DNA from: Flavobacterium cellulosilyticum
Lineage (GTDB): Bacteria; Bacteroidota; Bacteroidia; Flavobacteriales; Flavobacteriaceae
Reading direction: 5' to 3'
Assembly: GCF_004349355.1 (NCBI RefSeq)
Contig: NZ_SMFK01000008.1
Span: 461 to 64,460, forward strand
Length of the DNA: 64,000 nt
In this document: positions 46,487-55,606 of the stretch, piece by piece
Numbering within the stretch: position 1 is the first letter of the stretch
Layout of the letters: the number at the start of each line of letters is the position of its first letter
Translations under genes and position numbers: made by a program
The notes under the pieces: generated by a model
Told to the model about the DNA's origin: nothing
The model's database searches: none
What the model saw: the letters and a program-made list of their open reading frames with translations, nothing else

Positions 46487-47530
46487 ATGGAGAAACTTAT
46501 CCCTTTTACAATAAACGACCTTGCTAAAGCTACAAACCACAGAAGTGGAGAAATAAAATTTGGAGAAAAAATGATTACTATTCCAAAAGGAATTGATCCA
46601 AGTGAATTTCTAAAAACTTCAGATGCAAAATATGTGCTATTTGGAATCCCCGAAGATATTGGCATAAGAGCTAACTATGGCAGACCTGGTGCAGCATCGG
46701 CATGGCAAAGTGCTATAAAAAGTATTGCCAATATCCAACACAATAGATTTTGTAAAGGGAGCCATTTACTTGTTTTAGGTCAATTAGATGTAAGTCAAGA
46801 AATGAAAGATGTTGAAAATTTAGATTTCAATATATTCAAAGATCGAACTAGGCTTAGTCAATTAGTGGAAATAATTGACAAAGAAGTTTCTCATATTATT
46901 TACACAATCGTAAAATCAGGAAAAATTCCAATTATTATTGGAGGTGGACATAATAATTCATACGGAAACATAAAAGGAACAGCTCTCGCCAAAGGAAAAT
47001 CAATAAATGCTGTTAATTTTGATGCTCATTCAGATTTTAGGATACTTGAAGGACGACATAGCGGAAATGGTTTTTCCTATGCATATGAAGAAGGTTTTCT
47101 GAAAAAATATTTTATTTTTGGTTTACATGAAAGTTACACTTCAAAAAGTGTTTTAGATATTATTAAAAAATCGGAAGAACGTCTGCGATATAACTCTTAT
47201 GATAGTATCAACATTCGCAAAGAAAAAGATTTTAATACTGAGCTAAATAATGCCTTAAAATTTATTGAAAATGATTATTATGGAATTGAAGTTGATCTTG
47301 ATGCAATACCAAATATTGCAAGTAGCGCAATGACATTAAGTGGTTTTTCAGTTGAAGAACTTCGTCAGTTCATTACTTTTTTCGGTAAAAATAAAAACGC
47401 AGCCTATCTTCATATTTGTGAAGGTGCACCTGATTTAGGCGATGAAAAAAACAATCAATTGATAGGAAAACTTATTGGCTATTTAATAACCGATTTTATA
47501 AAATCAAACAATAGTATTCCTCTATTATAA
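46487..47530 (+). CDS. hutG: Formimidoylglutamase-like ureohydrolase
   Basis: 347 residues, arginase/agmatinase fold. The binuclear manganese motifs are present: GGGHNNSYGN (about 144-153), NFDAHSDFR (about 169-177) and EVDLDAIPN (about 262-270). The N-terminal region is longer than in arginase, as in other Bacteroidota members annotated as formimidoylglutamase. Proximity to hutI supports cleavage of formiminoglutamate to glutamate and formamide. Arginase or agmatinase activity is less likely but not excluded. Confidence 0.78.
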   Translation: MEKLIPFTINDLAKATNHRSGEIKFGEKMITIPKGIDPSEFLKTSDAKYVLFGIPEDIGIRANYGRPGAASAWQSAIKSIANIQHNRFCKGSHLLVLGQLDVSQEMKDVENLDFNIFKDRTRLSQLVEIIDKEVSHIIYTIVKSGKIPIIIGGGHNNSYGNIKGTALAKGKSINAVNFDAHSDFRILEGRHSGNGFSYAYEEGFLKKYFIFGLHESYTSKSVLDIIKKSEERLRYNSYDSINIRKEKDFNTELNNALKFIENDYYGIEVDLDAIPNIASSAMTLSGFSVEELRQFITFFGKNKNAAYLHICEGAPDLGDEKNNQLIGKLIGYLITDFIKSNNSIPLL

Positions 47531-47593
47531 AAAAAATCAGCTCTATTTCCACCTCTAGAATTATTTTCTAATTTCTGTCAATAATTTAAATCC

Positions 47594-47601
47594 TATCTTT
47601 G
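47594..47601 (+). promoter_or_regulatory. -7 element of the DEAD-box helicase gene
   Basis: TATCTTTG followed by CGGCA, the typical flavobacterial -7 with downstream context, 45 bases before the ATG. This leaves an untranslated leader of about 40 bases. Confidence 0.5.
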
Positions 47602-47646
47602 CGGCACTATCTATGCACCTAATACTGGATATTTAATACACAATAT

Positions 47647-48900
47647 ATGTTATTCGAAGATTTATCACTTTCAAAAAGTATACAAAGAGCCGTATTTGAG
47701 CAAGGCTATACCCAACCCACCCCTATTCAAGAACAATCTATTCCAATAGTTTTAGCAGGAAGAGATTTAATAGGCTGTGCCCAAACAGGAACCGGAAAAA
47801 CGGCCGCTTTTGCTATCCCAATAATTCATCAATTGCATCGAATTGTAGGCTCTTCTAAAAAAGCCAAACAAATACGTTCCTTAGTGGTAACACCAACTAG
47901 AGAATTAGCAGTTCAAATAGGGCAAAGTTTTGATGTTTATGGTAAATATACCAACTTAACCCAATTAACTATTTTTGGAGGAGTTTCTCAAAACCCACAA
48001 GTAGATACACTACGTAGTGGTATAGATGTTCTGGTAGCAACTCCCGGACGATTATTGGATTTACACAAACAAGGTTTTATAGATCTTGATCATTTACACA
48101 CCTTAGTACTGGATGAAGCTGATCAAATGCTTGATATGGGATTCATTAATGATGTCAAAAAAATTGTAAAGCTTACGCCAAAAAACAGACAAACCTTGTT
48201 GTTTTCGGCTACAATGCCAATAGCAATCCGTGAACTAGCAGAGATGTTCTTGCAAGATCCTGCAAAAGTAGAAGTTTCTCCCGTTTCATCTACTGCAGAA
48301 AATGTGGAACAAAGAGTTTATTTTGTAGAAAAAGGGGAAAAAAGAAACCTATTGTATCATTTAATAAAAAATGAAAATCTGTCCGATGTTTTGGTTTTTT
48401 CAAGAACTAGACATGGAGCTGATAATGTGGTTAAAGCATTACGAAAAAAAGATATTCCTGCCGAAGCCATTCATGGTGACAAATCACAAAATGCAAGACA
48501 ACGGGTTTTAGATGCTTTCAAAAACAAAGAAGTTGGAGTTCTTGTCGCAACCGACATTGCCGCTCGTGGAATTGATATCGATCAATTGCCGATTGTTATT
48601 AATTTTGATTTACCAAATATTCCAGAAACTTACGTTCACCGAATAGGAAGAACAGGTCGCGCCGGAAATGAAGGAGTTGCTATTTCGTTTTGCAGTAAAG
48701 ACGAACATCAATATTGGAAAGACATTCAAAAATTGATAAAAGTAGATGTAAAAATAGTAAGTGATCATCCCTATCCTTGGCATTCAGGTAATCCGGAAAC
48801 AGCTCCTGCTTCCGCTCAAAACAATTCAAACAGAAGTGGTGGTGCACATAAATCAAGAAAATCTAGCGCATCAAAACAAAACAAAAAACGATGGTATTAA
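47647..48900 (+). CDS. DEAD-box RNA helicase, RhlE-like
   Basis: 417 residues with all motifs in order: Q motif (TPIQEQSIP), I (AQTGTGKTAA, about 44-53), Ia (PTRELAVQ), Ib (TPGRLLD), II (DEADQMLD), III (SATMP), IV-V (VLVATDIAARGIDI) and VI (HRIGRTGRAG). The short C-terminal tail is basic and rich in S, N and K, and should bind RNA. The compact core and tail fit RhlE-type helicases in ribosome assembly or RNA turnover, often induced by cold. A strong terminator follows. Confidence 0.9.
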   Translation: MLFEDLSLSKSIQRAVFEQGYTQPTPIQEQSIPIVLAGRDLIGCAQTGTGKTAAFAIPIIHQLHRIVGSSKKAKQIRSLVVTPTRELAVQIGQSFDVYGKYTNLTQLTIFGGVSQNPQVDTLRSGIDVLVATPGRLLDLHKQGFIDLDHLHTLVLDEADQMLDMGFINDVKKIVKLTPKNRQTLLFSATMPIAIRELAEMFLQDPAKVEVSPVSSTAENVEQRVYFVEKGEKRNLLYHLIKNENLSDVLVFSRTRHGADNVVKALRKKDIPAEAIHGDKSQNARQRVLDAFKNKEVGVLVATDIAARGIDIDQLPIVINFDLPNIPETYVHRIGRTGRAGNEGVAISFCSKDEHQYWKDIQKLIKVDVKIVSDHPYPWHSGNPETAPASAQNNSNRSGGAHKSRKSSASKQNKKRWY

Positions 48901-48930
48901 TTTCTTAAATATTCCATTATTTCATTATTT

Positions 48931-48964
48931 AAATCATCTTTTGGCTAGTTCCAAAAGATGATTT
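48931..48964 (+). terminator. Intrinsic terminator of the helicase gene
   Basis: A 14-bp perfect stem AAATCATCTTTTGG / CCAAAAGATGATTT with a 6-base loop and a T-run of nine or more. Confidence 0.92.
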
Positions 48965-49092
48965 TTTTTTATTACTAAGCTTCTTATCACCAACGTATTA
49001 TGTGTTAACAAATTGTTATATAACTTTTGAAAATGGCTCTTTATTATTAATTTTACATAGATAAATTATTAACTTATATAACATTAAATAGT

Positions 49093-49560
49093 ATGGAAAC
49101 TTTAGTAAAAAGAAACGGATTATTTCCGTCACTGGCTAACAAATCCGTTAATACGTTTTTTGATGATTTTATTACAAAAGATTTATTTGATTGGACCGAT
49201 AAAAATTTTGTAGCATTAGGCAGCAACCTTCCTTCAGTAAATCTAAAAGAATCAGATACAAAAATAGAAGTGGAGTTAGCGGCTCCTGGAATGAAAAAAG
49301 AGGATTTTAAAGTTGAAATCGAAAATGACGTATTAATGATTTCTTCAGAAAAAAAAGAAGAAAAAGAAGAAATTAGGAAAAAAGACAATTACGTACGAAG
49401 AGAATTTAATTATCAATCTTTTTGTAGAACTTTTAGTTTGCCTGAATCTATTGATGAAAATAAAATAGAAGCAAACTATAAAGATGGTGTTCTTCATGTC
49501 GTGGTTCAAAAAAAAGAAGGAGCTAAAAGAAGAGCCTTAAAAAGCATTCCTATTAAATAA
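49093..49560 (+). CDS. Small heat-shock protein, Hsp20 family
   Basis: 155 residues. The alpha-crystallin domain spans about 48-140, with LPSVNLKESDTKIEVELAAPGM, YVRREFNYQSFCRTFSLPE and the typical KDGVLHVVV. The C-terminal tail carries KSIPIK, the I-x-I type motif that plugs neighbouring subunits in the oligomer. It holds unfolding proteins for DnaK-dependent refolding. It is an independent gene between the helicase and a kinase; no dnaK-like TGTCA cluster is seen upstream. Confidence 0.93.
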   Translation: METLVKRNGLFPSLANKSVNTFFDDFITKDLFDWTDKNFVALGSNLPSVNLKESDTKIEVELAAPGMKKEDFKVEIENDVLMISSEKKEEKEEIRKKDNYVRREFNYQSFCRTFSLPESIDENKIEANYKDGVLHVVVQKKEGAKRRALKSIPIK

Positions 49561-49589
49561 ATCTTGAAATTAGCTTTAATTTAAAACAG

Positions 49590-49618
49590 AAAACGCTGGC
49601 GTTATTGCACAGTGTTTT
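49590..49618 (+). terminator. Terminator of the Hsp20 gene, overlapping the end of the opposing kinase
   Basis: Stem AAAACGCTG / CAGTGTTTT (one G-U pair) with an 11-base loop and a T-run. The stop codon of the minus-strand kinase (49602-49604) lies within the loop. Confidence 0.7.
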
Positions 49619-51812
49619 TTGCATTATATATTTGGTAATTAATAACTTGGAAAAGGTTTAATGCTTCAAATGGTTTTATCATTATATCATTCATCCCTGC
49701 AGAAATTGCTTCTTCAGTTATTTCATCTTTTGCAAAAGCAGTCAACGCAATAATAGGTGTTTCAATTCCTTTTTGACGAATTTTTCTAGTAGTTTCAAAA
49801 CCATTCATCAAGGGCATATTGATATCCATCAAAATAATGTCAAAATCCTCTTTGTCTAATATTTCAATTGCTTGAAATCCATCGTCAACTAAAGTGCAAT
49901 TTCCGTTATTTTTTTCTATAATTCTTTGGGTTATCATTTGGTTAATTTTATTGTCTTCAACCACTAAAACTCTATATATTTCACCTGAACTTAAATCAAC
50001 ATTTATATTATTTATAAATTCAATTGTTTTTGCAGGATCATGCACAAACGCAATTGTGAATTTGAATGTAGATCCATATCCTATTTCGCTTTCAACCAAG
50101 ATTTCACTATTAAATAACTCTAACAATCGTTTTACAATGGCTAGACCTAGGCCTGTTCCTTGATAATCATTCTCATTTCTTCCAACTTGCACAAATTTAT
50201 CAAATATTTTATCTAAGTCTTTAGCAGCTATTCCTACTCCGTTGTCTTTAATTATAAATTCGATATAATTTGAAGTAAATTCTACTTTTTGTAATTTTAC
50301 ATGTATTTCAATAACACCTGCTTTAGTGAATTTCAAAGCATTGCCAATCAAGTTTATTAATATTTGAGAAAGTCTTAATTTATCACCAATTAAATATTCT
50401 GGAATTGAAGGATCAATTGTTAATTCAATAGTGTTATTATTATTTTTTGCTAAAAAAGAAAGAGAGTTTTTAATCAATCGTATCTCATCAGAAATATTGA
50501 AAACAAAACTTTCTAAATCAACTTTCTTTTCTTCAATTTTATTGATATGTAGAATATCATTTACAAGAGACAATAAATATTTTGCAGAGAATTTCAAAGA
50601 AAATAAATGGGGGCTATTTTCAAGCTCTTTGTGTTCGTCTAAAAGCATGTTTGTAATACCAATCACGCCATATAATGGAGTTCTCAATTCATGACTCATT
50701 GTAGAAATAAATTGTGTTTTTACATGATCCGCTTCTTCAGCTTTTTCTTTCGCAATAATTAATTCATGATTTGTGAGTAGCAATTCTTTGTTGATTTTTT
50801 TCTTGTAATTATAGTTTTTGTATAACGAAAAAAAGAAAAATAATAATGTGATTAATACTACAATAAAAAGAAATACAATAATTAGAGATTTTCTTAGATT
50901 TTCAGACTGTAACTTATTCTCAACTTCAATTTTGTTGACCTCTCTTTTATACTCATCCAATTCAACATTAACGCCTGCTACATTAGCTTTGTTAAGTTTA
51001 TCAGTAGCGTATATTTCGTCTTTAATTTTATTATAAAGAACCAAATTATGATATGCTTTTTCAAAATCTTTGTTTTTAAATAAAAATTTGGAATACTCTA
51101 GATGTGAATAAGACAAATCCGATTTATCTTTATTTATTTTCCCAAGTTTTATAGCATTTATAAAGTAATATTCTGCTTTTGATTTGTCTCCTTTATTACT
51201 AAAATACATTCCATTAAGCATATTTAAGCAACTTTCCGTCGCGCTTTTACCAAATTTTGATTGATTTTTATTAACATACTCTAAATAAGGCATGCCTTTT
51301 GTAAATAAACCAATATCAAAATAAGCCCATGTAATATTCAATTTAGTAAATAGAATTTGTGCTCTATCATTTGTTTTTTGGCTATATACCAAGGATTTTT
51401 TAAAATAATAAATTCCTTTTTCATATTGCTTTTTTTCAAAACAATATATATTTCCTAAATTATTATTGATGTAATTTTTAATGGTATCATTATCTGTTTT
51501 ATCGGCATAAAATAAGCCTTTATTATAGTAGGATATGGCTTTATCAGTTTCAGATAATTCATCAAGATTTGCAGCAATTATATTATAAGAAACAGCAATT
51601 AAGCTGTTGTCATTACTATTTGTAGCGTAATGTAATACTTGTCTTGATGTAGATATTGATTTTTCAAAATTTCCTTCTTTAAGAAATTCAACAGCTTGTT
51701 TTGCCATTGATACAATTTCTTTTTTAGTAGGTGATTTAGTTTGTGCAAATAAGATACTACTGAAAGGTTTCAGCAAAATTAAAATAAAAATTAAAACTCT
51801 TATTTGAAACAT
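49602..51812 (-). CDS. TPR hybrid histidine kinase with receiver domain
   Basis: 736 residues. A signal peptide (1-24) is followed by a periplasmic array of tetratricopeptide-like repeats (about 30-270, for example ISYYNKGLFYADKTDND). One membrane helix follows (about 308-330, LIVFLFIVVLITLLFFFFSLY). HisKA has His374 in MSHELRTPLYG. The ATPase part has NLIGNALKFT, DNGVGIA and GTGLGLAIV. A C-terminal receiver (about 608-730) has Asp663 in LMDINMP. This periplasmic-TPR design is common in Bacteroidota. No DNA-binding output domain, so signal probably passes to a partner elsewhere. Confidence 0.9.
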   Translation of the reverse strand: MFQIRVLIFILILLKPFSSILFAQTKSPTKKEIVSMAKQAVEFLKEGNFEKSISTSRQVLHYATNSNDNSLIAVSYNIIAANLDELSETDKAISYYNKGLFYADKTDNDTIKNYINNNLGNIYCFEKKQYEKGIYYFKKSLVYSQKTNDRAQILFTKLNITWAYFDIGLFTKGMPYLEYVNKNQSKFGKSATESCLNMLNGMYFSNKGDKSKAEYYFINAIKLGKINKDKSDLSYSHLEYSKFLFKNKDFEKAYHNLVLYNKIKDEIYATDKLNKANVAGVNVELDEYKREVNKIEVENKLQSENLRKSLIIVFLFIVVLITLLFFFFSLYKNYNYKKKINKELLLTNHELIIAKEKAEEADHVKTQFISTMSHELRTPLYGVIGITNMLLDEHKELENSPHLFSLKFSAKYLLSLVNDILHINKIEEKKVDLESFVFNISDEIRLIKNSLSFLAKNNNNTIELTIDPSIPEYLIGDKLRLSQILINLIGNALKFTKAGVIEIHVKLQKVEFTSNYIEFIIKDNGVGIAAKDLDKIFDKFVQVGRNENDYQGTGLGLAIVKRLLELFNSEILVESEIGYGSTFKFTIAFVHDPAKTIEFINNINVDLSSGEIYRVLVVEDNKINQMITQRIIEKNNGNCTLVDDGFQAIEILDKEDFDIILMDINMPLMNGFETTRKIRQKGIETPIIALTAFAKDEITEEAISAGMNDIMIKPFEALNLFQVINYQIYNAKNTVQ

Positions 51813-51948
51813 AAAAATAAAATGTACATCAAATATACTTTTTATTTTAATTAAATGAATGAATTATAAGTCTTTTCTTAAAACATTACTAACTTATATA
51901 TTTAAATTGAAATACAATAATAAATTAGTAGTTCATTAATCCCATTAT

Positions 51949-53223
51949 TTAAACTTCATTTACGACATTTAATTTTCCAACCGATTTTGCGACTATTGTA
52001 CTAGCTATTGCATCACTAGTAACATTAACAACGGTTCTGCACATGTCTAATGGTCGGTCGATGGCAAAAATTAATGCTAATCCAGCTTCAGGAATTCCTG
52101 CTTGACCCAAAACAATTACTAACATTACCATTCCAGCACTGGGCACTGCTGCTGAACCAATTGACGCTAAGGTTGCTGTAACAATAATCATCAATTGAGT
52201 TTGTATATCGAGTTCAATTCCTAGTGCTTGGGCTATAAAAACCGCTGCAACGGACTGATATAAACTAGTTCCATCCATGTTTACAGTAGCCCCTAGTGGC
52301 AAAACAAAACTGGCAACCTCTTCGTCAACACCAACATGCTCAATAACACATTCCATTGTAACTGGAAGTGTTGCCGCACTAGAACTTGTTGAAAAGGCCA
52401 ATAATTGTGCTGGTGCAATTGCTCGAAAAAATTTAATAGGAGAATATTTTGCAAAAACAATAAGTAAGGTTGGATATAAAACAAACACCATTAAGGATAA
52501 GCCAAATACCACTGTTAATGCATAAATTACTAATGCATTCAGAGTAGAAAAGTCCTGAATTTCAACAATAAGTGAAGCCATTAAAGCAAATACTCCTATA
52601 GGAGCTGCGATCATAATTAAATCAATAATTTTCAAGATTACGTCATTCATTCCCTTAAAAAAATCGACAACTGGTTTTGCCTTCTCTTCTTCAATTAAAA
52701 TCAATCCAATACCTATCAATATTACAAATAATATAACTTGTAACATGGCCGCATTATCTGTCAAAGCATTAAAAAAATTATCTGGAACGATATCAACTAA
52801 TGGTTGCAAGGGTCCTTTACTCTTCGCAGTCTCTGCTAATTCAATTTTTTGAGCTGCATCGCTAGCAAAATTTTCTAGTAGACTTTTTCGAGATGATTCA
52901 TTAATATACTTACCTGGTTGTATTAAATTAGCTAAAACTAGACCAATAGTAACAGCAGTTATGGTCGTACATAAATACAAAACTATAGTTCTTCCACCTA
53001 ATTTGGATAACTTAGAAATATCTTTTAGATCAGAGATACCAACAATCAATGAAACTACTATTAATGGAACTGCAATCATTTTTAATAAATTAATAAAAAT
53101 CGTTCCAAAAGGTTTAATCCAATCGATAACAATACCTTTTTGTTCTAAGTTTTTCATTAAAAAACCAAAACCTAAACCCAAAATCATTCCGATAAGGATT
53201 TTCCAATGTATTGCTAATTTCAT
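51949..53223 (-). CDS. Dicarboxylate/amino acid:cation symporter (DAACS/GltP family)
   Basis: 424 residues with eight membrane helices and two re-entrant loops. Hallmarks are the serine-rich loop AFSTSSSAATLPV (about 278-290), the sodium/substrate motif GATVNMDGTSLYQ and the C-terminal IDRPLDMCRTVVNVTSD. The family imports glutamate, aspartate or C4-dicarboxylates with sodium or protons. Its start lies only 4 bases after the aroC stop, so it is surely co-transcribed with a shikimate-pathway gene, with no obvious metabolic reason. Confidence 0.92.
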   Translation of the reverse strand: MKLAIHWKILIGMILGLGFGFLMKNLEQKGIVIDWIKPFGTIFINLLKMIAVPLIVVSLIVGISDLKDISKLSKLGGRTIVLYLCTTITAVTIGLVLANLIQPGKYINESSRKSLLENFASDAAQKIELAETAKSKGPLQPLVDIVPDNFFNALTDNAAMLQVILFVILIGIGLILIEEEKAKPVVDFFKGMNDVILKIIDLIMIAAPIGVFALMASLIVEIQDFSTLNALVIYALTVVFGLSLMVFVLYPTLLIVFAKYSPIKFFRAIAPAQLLAFSTSSSAATLPVTMECVIEHVGVDEEVASFVLPLGATVNMDGTSLYQSVAAVFIAQALGIELDIQTQLMIIVTATLASIGSAAVPSAGMVMLVIVLGQAGIPEAGLALIFAIDRPLDMCRTVVNVTSDAIASTIVAKSVGKLNVVNEV

Positions 53224-53227
53224 AGAC

Positions 53228-54289
53228 CTATTTATATGTCTTGTTTATTAAATAAAAATCTGCAAGAACGATGGCCGCCATAGCTTCAACAATTGGAACT
53301 GCACGAGGTACTACACAAGGATCATGACGCCCTTTTCCTGTCATTTCTGTGATATTTCCTTTATTGTCTAATGATTCTTGTTTTTGCATAATTGTAGCTA
53401 CTGGTTTGAAAGCTACTCTGAAATAAATATCCATCCCGTTGCTAATTCCACCTTGAATTCCACCTGAAAGATTCGTTTTTGTTGTTCCATCAGGATTATA
53501 TAAATCGTTGTGTTCACTTCCTTTCATCTTAGCTCCACAAAAACCACTTCCAAATTCAAATCCTTTTACAGCATTTATGGAAAGCATCGCTTTACCTAAT
53601 TCGGCATGTAATTTATCAAAAACAGGCTCTCCTAATCCAAGTGGCACATTTTGAATTACACAAGTAACTGTTCCACCAACAGTGTCTCCTTGTTTTTTTA
53701 TAACTTTAATATATTCTTCCATTTTGGCTGCCGATTCTTCATCTGGACATCGCACTGGATTGTTTTCAGTTTTTGAAAAATCTAATTCTTGATACGGTTT
53801 TTCTAAAAAAATATGTCCTACAGAAGAAACATAAGCATTAAATTTTATATCGGGTAACATTTGTTTTGCAATGGCTCCAGCTACTACTCTACTAGCAGTT
53901 TCTCGAGCAGAACTACGCCCCCCACCGCGATAATCACGAATACCATATTTTTTTTCATACACATAATCAGCATGACTGGGTCTGTAATTGTCTTTTATAT
54001 GTGAATAATCATCTGATTTTTGATTTGTATTCGGAATAATAAAACCAATTGGAGTTCCTGTAGTTTTACCTTCAAATATACCAGAAAGAAATTGAACGTC
54101 GTCCGGTTCTTTTCTTTGGGTAACTATAGCAGATTGTCCTGGTTTTCTTCGAGACATTTCAATTTGAATGGCTTCAAAATCTAACGCAATTCCAGAAGGA
54201 CATCCGTCAATTATACCACCTAATGCTTCTCCGTGTGATTCTCCAAAAGTTGTTACTCTAAATAGAGTTCCGTAGCTATTTCCTGCCAT
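53228..54289 (-). CDS. aroC: Chorismate synthase
   Basis: 353 residues. It converts 5-enolpyruvylshikimate 3-phosphate to chorismate with reduced FMN, the branch point for aromatic amino acids and folate. Conserved parts: [31 protein letters not shown], the [19 protein letters not shown] region, and the C-terminal [18 protein letters not shown]. It heads a two-gene unit with the symporter. A -7-like element lies at 54313-54306. Confidence 0.96.
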   Translation of the reverse strand: MAGNSYGTLFRVTTFGESHGEALGGIIDGCPSGIALDFEAIQIEMSRRKPGQSAIVTQRKEPDDVQFLSGIFEGKTTGTPIGFIIPNTNQKSDDYSHIKDNYRPSHADYVYEKKYGIRDYRGGGRSSARETASRVVAGAIAKQMLPDIKFNAYVSSVGHIFLEKPYQELDFSKTENNPVRCPDEESAAKMEEYIKVIKKQGDTVGGTVTCVIQNVPLGLGEPVFDKLHAELGKAMLSINAVKGFEFGSGFCGAKMKGSEHNDLYNPDGTTKTNLSGGIQGGISNGMDIYFRVAFKPVATIMQKQESLDNKGNITEMTGKGRHDPCVVPRAVPIVEAMAAIVLADFYLINKTYK

Positions 54290-54615
54290 TATTATTAGTT
54301 TTTAACAAAAGTACTATTTTAGATTAAAGTTTAAAACTTTATCCATTGATTTCAAGATAAAGTTTTAATAGCAGCTGAATTATTTATTACTTGTTACCAA
54401 TAATGATGAAATTTGATTTCAATAAAAAATACAATTCAAAAAACATCATTTTAATTAACAAACACTCTGATAGAGCCACTTACAAATTTATTTTATTACC
54501 ATTAAATTTACTTTGTTTTTAAAAATATGGTAATTATGTAACTTTTTTATATTATTGTATAATTTTTTTGTCAAATTTTAGTTACATCTTTGTATAAACA
54601 AAAAACAAATTAATT
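54290..54615. other. Divergent intergenic region
   Basis: 326 AT-rich bases between aroC (-) and a small outer-membrane gene (+). Minus strand TACTTTTG at 54313-54306 is a probable -7 element for aroC. No other structure is seen. Confidence 0.45.
54306..54313 (-). promoter_or_regulatory. -7 element of aroC
   Basis: Minus strand TACTTTTG matches TAnnTTTG, 16 bases before the aroC start. The -33 element is unclear. Confidence 0.4.
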
Positions 54616-55128
54616 ATGAAAAAGATTTTAATTTCGGCTATTATGTTAATAGGATTAACATTTACCGCACAGGCTCAGAAAATTTCAGAAAATGCTTTAG
54701 GATTACGTTTTGGAGACAGTGGTGGATTTGGTGGTGAAGTGTCCTATCAAAGAGCTTTATCTAGCAATAATCGTTTAGAATTAGACTTAGGTTGGAGAAA
54801 CAGAAACAATTATAACAAAAATAGTTATGATGACAAAGCTATCAAATTGACTGGTTTATACCAATGGGTATGGAACATCGATGGTGGTTTCAACTGGTAT
54901 GCTGGTATAGGTGGTGGTGTAGGTAGCTATGGTAGAAATTATTATGACAACAGAGTGTATGACAATACAATCTATGCTTTTGCAGCTGGAGATATAGGTA
55001 TTGAATATAATTTTGATATTCCATTACTGATATCGTTAGATTTTAGACCAGAAATTGGTGGAAGTGGTGGTTATTACGATAACAATTATGGTTCTGATAT
55101 TGCATTAGCAGTTAGATTTCAATTCTAA
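54616..55128 (+). CDS. Small outer-membrane beta-barrel protein
   Basis: 170 residues with a signal peptide (1-20, ending FTAQA). The mature part shows about eight alternating strands (for example NRLELDLGWRNRNNYN, GGFNWYAGIGGGVGSYG, LAVRFQF at the end), rich in glycine, tyrosine and asparagine. The last residue is phenylalanine, as in many barrels inserted by BamA. It resembles the small OmpW/OmpA-type barrels, but no specific family is certain. Monocistronic, with a terminator. Confidence 0.75.
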   Translation: MKKILISAIMLIGLTFTAQAQKISENALGLRFGDSGGFGGEVSYQRALSSNNRLELDLGWRNRNNYNKNSYDDKAIKLTGLYQWVWNIDGGFNWYAGIGGGVGSYGRNYYDNRVYDNTIYAFAAGDIGIEYNFDIPLLISLDFRPEIGGSGGYYDNNYGSDIALAVRFQF

Positions 55129-55150
55129 TATAAAATTTATTTAAAATTTG

Positions 55151-55176
55151 ATCCCATTAACTTACGTTAATGGGAT
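55151..55176. terminator. Bidirectional terminator between convergent genes
   Basis: An 11-bp perfect stem ATCCCATTAAC / GTTAATGGGAT with a 4-base loop. A T-run follows on the plus strand. Confidence 0.88.
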
Positions 55177-55180
55177 TTTT

Positions 55181-55606
55181 TTATTTTATAATAATTTCTT
55201 TTTTTGAATTAATTTTCAAAATAGTGTAGGGAGTCGTTATAACTTGAGTGCTAATTGCATTTTTGTCAGGACTAATTTCTTTTAATGTGATTATGATGTT
55301 TTTTTCAGTTTCAACTACACTTTCCACTTTTACCCCATAACCTTCGGATGTTTTTTCTCCTAAATTCAGGACAATAAAATTAGAGTTTTGAATGTCGTTT
55401 GAATTAATTTTATGTTTGAGTTTTTCATCATTTTGCAACATGGTAATTTCATTTGGCTCTGATAAAATTTCAAAAAAACGAATATTAGCTCCACCATCTG
55501 ACTGTTCTGTCAAAATTTCAAACAGTGGCTTTTTTACATTCTTTTTAACAGATGTTGCACAAGAAAATAAAATAAGACTTAACAATAGTATAATAGCTTT
55601 TTTCAT
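55181..55606 (-). CDS. Small lipoprotein of unknown function
   Basis: 141 residues. The signal peptide has lipobox LILFSC (Cys16). The rest is a beta-rich domain containing ANIRFFEILSEPNEITML and a C-terminus TPYTILKINSKKEIIIK. No family is recognised. Its ATG overlaps the stop of bshA by four bases (ATGA), so it is translated from the same message, yet no link to bacillithiol is known to me. Confidence 0.7.
   Translation of the reverse strand: MKKAIILLLSLILFSCATSVKKNVKKPLFEILTEQSDGGANIRFFEILSEPNEITMLQNDEKLKHKINSNDIQNSNFIVLNLGEKTSEGYGVKVESVVETEKNIIITLKEISPDKNAISTQVITTPYTILKINSKKEIIIK

Noticed and set aside
48961..49092. Sigma-54-like or TGTCA-type sites upstream of Hsp20, by analogy to dnaK
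   Set aside because: No GG-N10-GC pair and no TGTCA/TGACA cluster are present there.
54541..54615. Promoter for the small outer-membrane protein
   Set aside because: A TTTG and a TACATCTTTG are present, but their spacing (12 or 25 bases) does not fit the consensus.
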